A DNA stretch of 64,000 bases from Acanthochromis polyacanthus (lineage: Eukaryota; Chordata; Actinopteri; Pomacentridae). The notes under the pieces are model-generated. The model was not told where the DNA came from and did not search any database. It saw only the letters and a program-made list of their open reading frames with translations. Positions 25,401 to 35,423 of the stretch are shown here, piece after piece. The position numbers and the translations under genes were made by a program. The stretch lies in contig NC_067118.1 of assembly GCF_021347895.1 (NCBI RefSeq), positions 43,676,755-43,740,754 of the forward strand, in the 5' to 3' direction. Each line of letters opens with the position of its first letter. Within the stretch, counting starts at the first letter, position 1.

Positions 25401-27804
25401 CCAGGATGATGTTCTGCAGCAGGACATCTATCAGCTGTCTATCAGCTAGAGCAAATAGTACTGGTACTGTAGGACCTTCATGTTCTACTGCAGTCTGATC
25501 AGGAGCAGGTGTCTGAGGATCTCTGGATGAGGTGGAGGTTCTGGTGAATACATCCCATCTGCATCAGACCACTGGCAGCTGATATTTGCCCTGGTGCTTC
25601 TAAAACCACAGAGGATGAACTGAATCCTGAACGTCCTTCTATTTATCATCTGCTTTTCCTGTTACTTGTTTTAAATCCGCTATTTTAACCCTCTGAACCC
25701 CAAAAGCTTCCAGCAGGTTTGGAAGGCTTGTTGTCTTTTAGAAAATACTAAATGACGCCATAATCAGAGCCAGAAACTAGAAAACCAGAAGGAATGGTTA
25801 CAAACAAATAAAGGTTTTAAACTAATCATGTTTGACGTCTATCATCTATCATTAAATCAGGAATTCATTTGACGTCTCATTAAAAAATCACTAAAAATAA
25901 ACCATTTGCAGCAACTAGATTCAGTTAAAAAACAATTCTACATTTTTCAGCATAATTGTGAAGCCATCAGCTGAGAATTAATGTTAATTAATGAATAAAA
26001 CTCAGGATGAACCTCGGCTGAACTGCAGGCAGTGTTCACACAGAGGGGATTAAAAATGTAAGGATTCAAATATTAATAGTGTGGAAACCCTCATTTCTTC
26101 CAGTACTGATAACATCTGTTTGGGAAATGTTAAAATGTACATTTTGATTCCATTTGTTTTTGTTTTACAATTTTGTAAAAAACGTAAACACAGAAATTGA
26201 CTTTTTGCTTTTTAAGGATTTCCGTCAGTATAACTATAACTACTGGATCTCACTCCATTAGAGACGGTTTGATTATCTTTCTGCTTCTAATCCTGGTTCT
26301 TCTGTTTCCATAGAGGTTTAGGACTGTATATTAAAATAAAAAAATGAGCCCACATGGACAAAAGATGCAGCAGAAATAAAGCAGCCTGGGCTTCAGAGGG
26401 TTCATCTAAGTTAACTATTATGCATATGATGTGGGGCCTTTTTCCTCTGAACACAATGAATTCCTCTGATTTTCCACCTAAACCTGACTGAAGTCTTAAA
26501 ACACTTAAACCTGAAGGTGAATAAATTTCTGTCATTTTTTCAGAACCAGCAGTGAGTTCAGTGGTGAGTTCCATTTAAAACAAATTAAACAGCTAAAAAC
26601 ACAGATGAATAAATGCAGATTAAAGTCAGATTCTGTCACTAATGTCACCTGCTGCTGCTCTGATAGCTGACCACTAGGGGCAGCAGAGGACATTTAAACC
26701 TGGAGTAGAACCAGGAAGGAACAAAACCCAGCAGATACTACAGCAGAAAGAAACAAACCTAAAGCTGGGTGAGACCACTAGAGAACCACCAGAGAACCAC
26801 CAGAGAACCGGAGGAACTATGAGGACAGAGGAGGAGTCATGAAGCAGACAGTCATGTCATTGTATCTGGCTGTGTGATGGTCACCATGGTGACAATGGGT
26901 AAAACGGGGTAAAACCAGCCGTGGTTCCCCATGAGTAGCCTGCTGATGTGACAACGTGTAAAACAGGGTAAAAAACGAGCTGCTGCCGTGGTTACAGGAG
27001 TAGCGGTCACCATGGAGACCACTCTGAGCTTCCTGACTCTCTGCAGGAGTCTGTTTGAACTCTGAGGGATAAAAAGAGGAATAAAAAGCCTGGAGCTGGA
27101 TGTGTTTTCTGGAGGAACACACAACATACGGACGTCTGGTGTCGGCAGGAATCTCCTCAGTTATTAAATATTTGATCCTTTTTTTATTTCTGAAGCTAAA
27201 GGTGCAGCTGAAGGGAAATCTGCTGGAAGAGTCTCACGTTTGATGAACAAAAGGTGGAGAATGTTAAGCTGATTCCAGCCGACCTGACAGAATAAAGAGT
27301 TTAGTTTATAGTTAACGAGGATATAAACTAACGGGACATTAACTTTGGTTTAGATCTGACTTCAGAAGTTTATCATTTAAATAATGTGAGCTGCTTTCCT
27401 TCTAAAGGGATTCAGAGGACTACAAACCCAAACACTCACTGTTCCTGATGTTATTAATTAACACAGTGGGGAAAAAACGTGACAGCTTCAAATAAAAAGC
27501 CCAGAATTTGCTTTAAAAAGCCAAAAGTTTAACCATTAATTCCATTTTTTCTCATGTAAATCCTCCTAGAACCTGCTGGACAGAAGATGCTGTTTCTATT
27601 GTTCTGACTTTAATTCATGAAGACGTCGTTTATTCTGCTCTGGATGAAGGATTCACAGACAGCAGATGTTAAATGAACACAGATGATTCCTCGTCTTCCA
27701 GCTGGACTCAACGTCTGAACTTCATTAAAAACGTGTCCAGACTCCAACAGACAATCAGTTGGACCCTGAAATGTCAGAAGGTCAGCGTCTGATTCCTTCC
27801 TGCA
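22010..27804. other. intergenic DNA and possible mgll 3'UTR
   Basis: No coding exon is recognised. Small ATT-type microsatellites lie at about 22243-22330 and 22419-22441, and a retroposon-like tail (GGGATCAATAAAGG) at about 23469. The mgll transcript must end somewhere below 28803 on the minus strand. Several minus-strand AATAAA hexamers exist (for example near 22676 and 27630), but none can be chosen without transcript data. Confidence 0.35.
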
Positions 27805-27937
27805 GAGGATCACAGCTATTTATCCTGGTTATTAGAGGATCACAGCTATTTATCCTGGTTATTAGAGGATCACAGCTATTTATCCTGGTTATTAGAGGAT
27901 CACAGCTATTTATCCTGGTTATTAGAGGATCACAGCT
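27805..27937. repeat. 30-bp tandem repeat, about 4.4 copies
   Basis: The unit GAGGATCACAGCTATTTATC plus CTGGTTATTA is repeated with no visible differences until the array breaks off in the fifth copy. The near identity suggests a recent expansion. Confidence 0.95.
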
Positions 27938-28802
27938 TTCAGAGGGAACGTTTCTGAGTTTACAAGTTGATATAAATGGATTACAGCTGCTGTTGTTATT
28001 GTTGTTGTTATTATTGTTGTTGTGTTTACAGGTCGATATGAATGCAGGGGTCAGAAGGTATCAGAAAATAAACTCTAGAAATATTAAAGTCTTCACTTCA
28101 GAGAATAATTACTAGACTGGGTTTGGGTGCAGACCTCTGCTGGGTTCAGATGGACTAGATGTTCACCAACCATCTGCCTCATGGAGTATTCAGACCAAAC
28201 AAAGAGACAAGGAGATAGAAGACGGGAAGCTGCATCTGCAATCAGGTGTTTTAGAGGAGATTAGTTCAGCTGAATATCGAGCTGATCACTGTGCAGAGGG
28301 GCTGATCTGAGGAGGTTCCTCTGACCTTCCTGTGGATATGAGGAGGTTCCTCTGATCTTCTCTGAACGGCTGAAAGCTCCTCTGCAGTTTAATAATCTTC
28401 CAAATAACTTCTATCATCAGGATTTAAGGAATCTGGTTGTTGGTACGAGTGAGGAGGAGACAGAAACGTCATTATTGCACTCTGAACTCTGATCTCCAGC
28501 TGGTGAGCTGCAGGACGAGAAGCTTCCCTGATTTAATTTATACACTGCTGAGTATCTACAGTAACTCCAGACCAGTGGTCCGACTGGTCAGGACGGTTCA
28601 GAATGAACCCAGAGGATGAACCTCTCTACAGTAACTACAGTTAAACCAGTGGTCTGGAGGAAGAGGGTAGTGTTTTTGTACAGTATAAACCCAGAAGATA
28701 AACCCAGAAGATAAACCTTTAGTAGAGGAACTGAAGCCCAAGCGTCTCCAGGAGGATCAGTAGTTGTTAGTAGAAGCTGAGCAGGGCTCTGGAAACCAGT
28801 TT
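27938..28802 (-). other. mgll: probable mgll 3'UTR or downstream DNA
   Basis: This stretch begins right after the mgll stop codon on the minus strand. It contains a short GTT/ATT run (about 27983-28023) and an imperfect local duplication (about 28614-28700), but no exon. How much of it is transcribed cannot be read from the sequence. Confidence 0.35.
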
Positions 28803-28940
28803 TCAGGGTTGAATCTGGGAGTTTTGCTGCGATGTGGCGACAGGGAGACGCTCTGTGATCCAACCAGTCAGTTCCTTCAGCACTGACTCAACAACCTCTG
28901 GGAGGTCATGGTGGAGAGCGTGGTAGCCTCCTTCATACAC
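28803..28940 (-). CDS. mgll: monoglyceride lipase, last coding exon
   Basis: This exon encodes the final 45 residues and the TGA stop (28803-28805), equivalent to human MGLL residues 263 to the end. It contains the catalytic histidine in GGYHALHHDLPEV, which corresponds to human His269. MGLL hydrolyses monoacylglycerols, including the endocannabinoid 2-arachidonoylglycerol, to fatty acid and glycerol, and works as a membrane-associated serine hydrolase. The acceptor (CTGTTCCAG) is at 28941-28942 and the exon joins in phase 0 to 33044-33259. The C-terminal tail after GWITERLP is short and not conserved. It would end about four residues later than human MGLL if the N-terminus has the usual length. 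Confidence 0.93.
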   Translation of the reverse strand: MYEGGYHALHHDLPEVVESVLKELTGWITERLPVATSQQNSQIQP

Positions 28941-29177
28941 CTGGAACAGGTAAAGAACTGCTTTACTATCAGAGAACCATTTATAGAAGCTGTAATTAAA
29001 GTTCAAACAGAGATTGGAGCTAAAACTGTGGTTTAATGGAATAAAACCATCATTAAATCTGGAAACAGAAACACACTGCTTAGAAATCATAACATCCAGT
29101 AACCCTGTAGAACAGAATATACACTTTAGAGATCCTTAGCAGGAAATTAATTACTACTAAATACTATTCTACAATTT

Positions 29178-29640
29178 CATTTAGCAGACGCTTTTGTCCA
29201 AAGTGATTGGTCAAAGGTGTTGCCATCAAGTTGCAGAAGAATTGCCAGCCAACCCCCCCGCCCCCCTGTTTTTTTTTCAACTTGTCAGTACTAAATAAGT
29301 GCTGGGTTTTGGACCACCTGACTTATTCTACCCCTAAGGTGGAGTCAGATTAAGTGCCTAGGTGTTCTCTGAACATTTGAGTCTTCAATTGTCTCTTAAA
29401 AGTAGAAAGGGACTCAGCAGAACGCACAGAGTTTGGTAGTTTGTTCCACCATTTGGGAACAACAGAGGAGAAGAGTCTGGATAGAGACCAGACTATTATT
29501 GTCATTAAATACTACCAAAGGACATGTAGTAATAAAGGACTTCCTGCTTGCTCTCTTTTAAACCTCCATGTGAGGAACCACATGTTCACAACTTCCTTTT
29601 CTGCAGATGAGGAAGAGTTTATTGAGGTCAAATAAACTTC
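29178..29640 (-). repeat. dispersed fish repeat with SINE/LINE-like tail
   Basis: Read on the minus strand, the end is CTTTGGACAAAAGCGTCTGC then TAAATGAAAT. That is very close to the 3' tail shared by several teleost SINEs and their partner LINEs (the V-SINE type tail, recalled from memory). A C-rich run and a T run lie at 29253-29278. The left part contains segments common in fish repeats (AGTCTTCAATTGTCTCTT, GGTAGTTTGTTCCACCATTT). The boundary on the high-coordinate side is uncertain. Confidence 0.5.
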
Positions 29641-30168
29641 CGTCTGTCACATCAACGCTAAAATGGCTGAAAGGCTTCAATAAGTCAGTATTCAGTGACT
29701 GTGTCATATACACTATATATATACTGTGTTAACTGTTAGTGAGGCTGATTTAAACTCTAAACATAAACAGAGTATATGAACCTGCAGCTACCAGAGAGAA
29801 CAGGAAACATCCAGGATGCTGGAAGTTTCTGTATCAGTCAACAGAGGCAGCTTCCACTAAAAACAACACAAATACTTGTTTTAAATGTCAGGAGACAATA
29901 ATGTGACGTCACAGTTATCTGCAGTAATGGTTAGCAGTTTCCATCACAGTGGTTTTAATTAAAAAGGAACAAACACTTAAATAAGGAAATTCACGAACAA
30001 TAAAAAAGACAGGAATTAGTTTCTACACCCTGTACAGCTCCAGAGTCATTTTAGAGTCATTTGTAGTTATGTCTGAATGTTAATTAATTACTCACTATAT
30101 AGTACATTCAAAGTATCCCACAATGCACCAGGATAGTCAATGACCATATACATACATATGTATGTACA

Positions 30169-31774
30169 CAGTTCCTTGTGAAAGTATTCGGCCCCCTTGA
30201 ACTTTTCAACCTTTCGCCACATTTCAGGCTTCAAACATAAAGATATAAAATTTTAATTTTTTGTCAAGAATCAACAACAAGTGGGACACAATTGTGAAGT
30301 GGAACAAAATTTATTGGATATTTTAAACTTTTTTAACAAATAAAAACCTGAAAAGTGGGGCGTGCAATATTATTCGGCCCCCTTGCATTAATACTTTGTA
30401 GCGCCACCTTTTGCTGCAATTACAGCTGCAAGTCGCTTGGGGTATGTCTCTATCAGTTCTGCACATCCAGAGACTGAAATTCTTGCCCATTCTTCCTTGC
30501 AAAACAGCTGGAGCTCAGTGAGGTTGGATGGAGAGTGTTTGTGAACAGCAGTCTTCAGCTCTGCCCACAGATTCTCCATTGGATTCAGGTCTGGACTTTG
30601 ACTTGGCCATTCTAACACCTGGATACGTTTATTTGTGAACCATTCCATTGTAGATTTGGCTTTATGTTTTGGATCATTGTCCTGTTGGAAGATAAATCTC
30701 CGTCCCAGTCTCAGGTCTTTTGCAGACTCCAACAGGTTTTCTTCCAGAATGCTCCTGTATTTGGCTCCATTCATCTTCCCATCAATTTTAAGAAAAGCAG
30801 GCCCAAACCATGAGGCTGCCACCACCATGTTTGACAGTGGGGATGGTGTGTTCAGGGGGATGAGCTGTGTTGCTTTTACGCCAAACATATCGTTTTGCAT
30901 TGTGGCCAAAAAGTTGGATTTTGGTTTCATCTGACCAGAGCACCTTCTTCCACATGTTTGGTGTGTCTCCCAGGTGGCCTGTGGCAAACTTCTAACCAGA
31001 CTTTTTATGGATATCTTTGAGAAATGGCTTTCTTCTTGCCACTCTTCCATAAAGGCCAGATTTGTGCAGTGTACGACTGATTGTTGTCCTATGGACAGAC
31101 TCTCCCACCTCAGCTGTAGATCTCTGCAGTTCATCCAGAGTGATCATGGGCCTCTTGGCTGCATCTCTGATCAGTCTTCTCCTTGTTCCAGGTGAAAGTT
31201 TAGAGGGACGGTCGGGTCTTGGTAGATCTGCAGTGGTCTGATACTCCTTCCATTTCAATATGATTGCTTGCACAGTGCTCCTTGAGATGTTTAAAGCTTG
31301 GGAAATCTTTTTGTATCCAAATCTGGCTTTAAACTTCTCCACAACAGTATCTGGGACCTGCCTGGTGTGTTCCTTGGTCTTCATGATGCTCTCTGCACTT
31401 TAAACAGAACCCTGAGACTATCACAGAGCAGGTGCATTTATACGGAGACTTGATTACACACAGGTGGATTCTATTTATCATCATCAGTCATTTAGGACAA
31501 CATTGGATCATTCAGAGATCCTCACTGAACTTCTGGAGTGAGTTTGCTGCACTGAAAGTAAAGGGGCCCAATAATATTGCACACCCCACTTTTCAGGTTT
31601 TTATTTGTTAAAAAAGTTTAAAATATCCAATAAATTTCGTTCCACTTCACGATTGTATCCCAATTGTTGTTGATTCTTGACAAAAAATTAAAATTTTATA
31701 TCTTTATGTTTGAAGCCTGAAATGTGGCGAAAGGTTGAAAAGTTCAAGGGGGCCGAATACTTTCACAAGGCCTG
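30169..31774 (-). mobile_element. Tc1/mariner element, copy 1 (defective)
   Basis: The element is about 1.6 kb with inverted repeats of about 215 bp (30169-30383 and 31561-31774). Their outer ends carry CCTTGTGAAAGTATTCGGCC. A TA follows the right end at 31775-31776. The left junction is slightly altered, with TA two bases further out at 30165-30166. It carries one broken transposase gene on the minus strand. It is nearly identical to copy 2 at 48882-50509. It sits in an mgll intron in the same orientation as the gene. Confidence 0.93.
30388..31384 (-). pseudogene. Tc1-like transposase, stop codon plus 23-base deletion
   Basis: The N-terminal paired-type helix-turn-helix region (residues about 1-115: FGYKKISQALNISRSTVQAI, then PRPDRPSK and a second HTH) is intact from the ATG at 31382-31384. 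An in-frame TAG at 30992-30994 then interrupts the frame after HKKSG. Downstream the catalytic region continues in the same frame with WSDETK (first Asp). A deletion of about 23 bases near 30789, measured against copy 2, breaks the frame. The final part is intact, with FQQDNDPKH (second Asp), NPMEN (the catalytic Glu codon at 30574-30576) and the natural stop at 30388-30390. So the three catalytic codons survive, but no active transposase can be made from this copy. Confidence 0.93.
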
Positions 31775-32881
31775 TATGTAGTTGTGAAGCATGGAGATAT
31801 GAGATCCCAGAATCAGCCACAAAGGGGAGAAGATGGGCTGTCTGGACAGTCCAAAACAGACAGTTTCAGTTCCTTAAAAGTGGAGGTGTCCATGCGGTCG
31901 GTGCATGGTACACGTGTGTGAGTTGGGAGGAGGTAGAGATGAAGTTATTGCTCAAATTAATTTAGCATGAGATCATTGCTAAGTTAATTAAGGGTGCAGT
32001 CATTGCTTATGCAAAAGGTTCAGTTAACTATAAATTATATCTGATCGAGACGCACGTTGGGAGTCGTTGGGTGATAGTCGCTTGATGCAAACCAGGGTAG
32101 AAATGCCCTGAGCTAAGGGGATTTTATCACGTAACTCAGACGGGGAATTCAACATGATCTGCAAAGGAATAACTGTTCTGTTGGAATTATGGACCAAAGT
32201 ACTGCTTATTCTGCAGTGTTGGAGGATTACAGAACTGTGATCTGGAAATAATGCTGTATGAAGGAACATTACTGAACTCTATTTTCCATGTGAGGAATAA
32301 CACCAGAATGGATTAACAAAGTTTTTACTGGCCCAAACAACAAAAATGGATATATGCAGATCTAAATCTGGTCCGGAGCCCCGTCCACTTCCCCCTGGGC
32401 CCCAGCGGGTCTCAAACACTTGTTGGGTTTCAGGTGAGCAGCCGGGTGTGGCCACACCCTGACTGCTCTCCCTCTAAATTACATATTTTTGGAGGACTCC
32501 CCGCCGCCACTCAGCCCAACTGCAGAGGAAGCAGCGACTGAGAAGCGACAGGAGGGGGTGAAGATGAGAATGCAGCTGCGTCCCAGTCGCTGAGAATTCC
32601 TCCAGGGGTGGTACCTGAGCACGCGTTTCAGGTACTTATTCATGGGGATGGATGGAATTCTTGGGACCCGGTTGTGAGACAGTTTGTTGAGGCAGCGATC
32701 CCCAAAGAGGAGGGATTTGGGGTGAAGAAGGCTGTTACTGACAACTGTCAGCGAGAGAGACAGATGAGGAAATGACAGTTACTGGACATGCTGCATCGCA
32801 GGGGGACAGCTCGGATGCAGATGGGGAAATAAGGCCAAAAATAGAGCAGGCCACTCCAGCTGCAGGCACCTCGGCTGTAGA

Positions 32882-32883
<2 letters not shown>
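31775..32883. other. intron DNA with an unassigned GC-richer stretch
   Basis: Between the Tc1 copy and the TA microsatellite. The part at about 32345-32780 is richer in G and C than the rest of the intron. On the plus strand it has a short protein-like run (about 32629-32760) that reads through HGDGWNSWDPVVRQFVE before stops appear. It looks like decayed mobile-element sequence, but I cannot identify the source. Confidence 0.3.
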
Positions 32884-32924
<41 letters not shown>

Positions 32925-32960
32925 TACACACATATACACATACACATATATATGTATATG
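32884..32960. repeat. (TA)n and TATACA microsatellite
   Basis: A pure TA run is followed by TACACA/TATACA variants. It can fold back on itself. It lies about 80 bp downstream (gene sense) of the mgll exon at 33044-33259. Confidence 0.95.
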
Positions 32961-33043
32961 TAGGAGGAGGAGGAGGGAACAATGGATGACTTCAGACACA
33001 AACCAGCACTAAACCAGTCAGATCCAACCAGCCCACAACAAAC

Positions 33044-33259
33044 CTTGATCTTCTTGTCAGAGCTTGAGGCGTTCTCAAACATGGTCTTAGAGCCTCGGAT
33101 GTCACAGAGTTTGTCTTCATCTCCGTGGAGGAGCAGGAAGGGCCAACTGATGGACGGGATCTCCTTCTCGATCCGAGCCACGGCCCCCATCATCTGCATC
33201 CCGAACGACACCCGGACACCTCCACGGAAGTTCAGCTCATCAGAGTCGTACGCCTCCAC
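33044..33259 (-). CDS. mgll: monoglyceride lipase exon with catalytic Asp
   Basis: The exon has 72 codons, phase 0 at both ends, equivalent to human MGLL residues 191-262. It covers the end of the lid region and the strand bearing the catalytic aspartate, in FLLLHGDEDKLCD. The Asp before KLCD corresponds to human Asp239, and the Cys in KLCD to Cys242. Two other cysteines of the human enzyme are missing here: Cys201 is Phe (in ELNFRGG) and Cys208 is Ser (in VRVSFG). Acceptor TCCGTCAG is just upstream, and donor GTTTGT follows directly. There are no stops or frameshifts, so the exon looks functional. Confidence 0.95.
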
Positions 33260-34436
33260 CTGACGGAGAAACCAGACGTTAGGAGGAAGGTGTGGTTCTG
33301 GACCGGTTCTGGACCGGTTCTGCTGCTTTCTGTTCATCTGACCTCACAAACATCATTCCAACCCTTCACTGGAATCCAGACTTTCCTTTAGAGTGTTTCT
33401 CTCCAGACGTAACCATAGCAACAGGGTTTGTTGTTTACATTCAGAGCTCACAGCGCGGCTTTATGTCTATATTTACCAGCAAAAAGGTTTTCTCCAAATA
33501 AAGGATGAAGCTGAGAGAAGAAGTGGTTTTATTCCTGAATATATGACCATAAACATGAAGACTCCTGGGATAAACCAGAGCAGAGTCCTCCATGGAAGAG
33601 GAACAAAAAGAGGAAGATAAACGGCAGCAGAGATCAGAGGAAGGAAAAAAGTTTAATCCTCTGAACCCAAAGACTGGAGTTTTTATGCTCCGTCGGTTTT
33701 ACTGTTTGTGGGCTGAAATATAAAGTTCTCCTCCTCTATGGAAACACAACAGACACGACTAGAACCGGATTTGAAATGATATAAATCATAAAAAAGATGA
33801 AAGTTGAATTTCTTTCATTATTAATTTAAATCTAACACGTAGAATAAAGACATTCTGATGAAATATCAATTTTAGGCAGAGATTTTCTCAGTTTTCCTGA
33901 AAAAACCTAAAGTCATATAATATTATTTTAAGGCTCTTTATAGAGTTTAAAATCAGTTTCTAGCTCTGATTAATTGTACCATTGTTTTATAGCATTAAAG
34001 CGTATCTAAAACTGTTAGGACATTATAAAGAGTCCAGCATGTTTCAGGGATCATTATAAAGTTTAAAATCAGACTATTTTCTCTGTTTTCTTTCTTTAAT
34101 GCATCCATTCCAGTCAGTCTCAGTTTTAGCTGCACTTTGAGACACAGAATTATTTTTTTCAATAAATTAAAACACTGCAAACTATTTCATTCTTTGTTAT
34201 TTTTAAATGAGGCATTAAAGTGATTTTCAGAAAATATCCCCATTTTAAGCTTAAATGTGGTGAACAAAGAGGGAAGGAGCATTTAAAAGCTGAAAAACGT
34301 CCGATTATTTCTGCTTCTACAGTTTCTGGTTTAGATAAATGCTGTCATTTTGACTGATTTTTAATAATATAACATGATTTTCTAGCCAGCCAACAGGTTT
34401 TAGAGTTTCAAACGGTCAAATCACAGCTGAATATTC

Positions 34437-34471
34437 TATATATATAATTATATATATATATATATATATAC
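34437..34471. repeat. (TA)n microsatellite
   Basis: Two short TA runs separated by AATTA. Confidence 0.9.
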
Positions 34472-35423
34472 TCTATACTCATATTCTACCTGAACAAAGC
34501 TGAGGAGAACTACTTCTTTCAGCTGTCCTGAATAATGAAACATTTTCTTCCACAGTCAGATAAAGTTCTACCATAGAAATCGTCTAAAAACACTCAGCTA
34601 TCATCTCTACCAGTCTCTCAGTGTTTTCTTGTGGCAGAAACTTTGAACTCAAACCAATAAACAAAAACGTTTCTAAGCTGCTTTTTTTTGTCAGAAAACA
34701 GATTTTTATAAACACAACGTTCTCTGACAATCAGAAGTTAAAAGCAACACCTGAGAGGTAAAATGATCAGAGAAGAGGTCAGAAGCAGCAGAAAGCCCTG
34801 GTCTGATGAACTCCACTGTTTCTGTCCCTGCTGTCAGTTACAGACAGAGAGAGGCTTCTTCCTGAAGGGGGCGTGGCCAGTAGTAGTTCAGCTCTATTTA
34901 AAGCTACAGATCATTTAAAACAGTGTTAAAGATGAGAGTTACACAGTCCAGCTGAAATCAAACTCATTCTGTTATTCATTTGCTGAAAAGCAAAACGTTT
35001 AATGAAGAATCTGAGCTATTTAGAGGAAACTGGTTGATTAAAATGATTAAAACGACATAAATGAGGCTAAAGTAAAGAAATGTCACACATCCAGTGGTGA
35101 GGAGCTTCCTAGAACATGAAGATGACTTTCTCTATTTTTCTACTGTTTTTAAAGAATATTCTGTTTAATGTCTGATTATTGCATGAACAGGCACTTTGCA
35201 TTTCACTGTAAAAGTCTACGTGAGAAATAAAACCTGTTGAAGGAAAGCGGGCAGTTCCTAGATGTAAGTGGTTTTCTACAGCAGGAACACCTTCAGTCAA
35301 ATATATATCTGGTTTTACTTTCACCACATCTTCTGAGGAACCTTTGTCTTCTAAGTATTGTCCTGTCAGTGTGTCATTGAGGTATCCATTAATCTGTTAG
35401 TTCTACCTGCCGTTCTACCTTTT

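Larger units (their letters stand above)
28941..33043 (-). other. mgll: mgll intron with Tc1 copy and other repeats
   Basis: This intron is about 4.1 kb with GT-AG ends. It contains a dispersed repeat (29178-29640), the first Tc1-like element (30169-31774), an unassigned GC-richer stretch (about 32345-32780) and a TA microsatellite (32884-32960). I see no coding exon in it. Confidence 0.75.
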
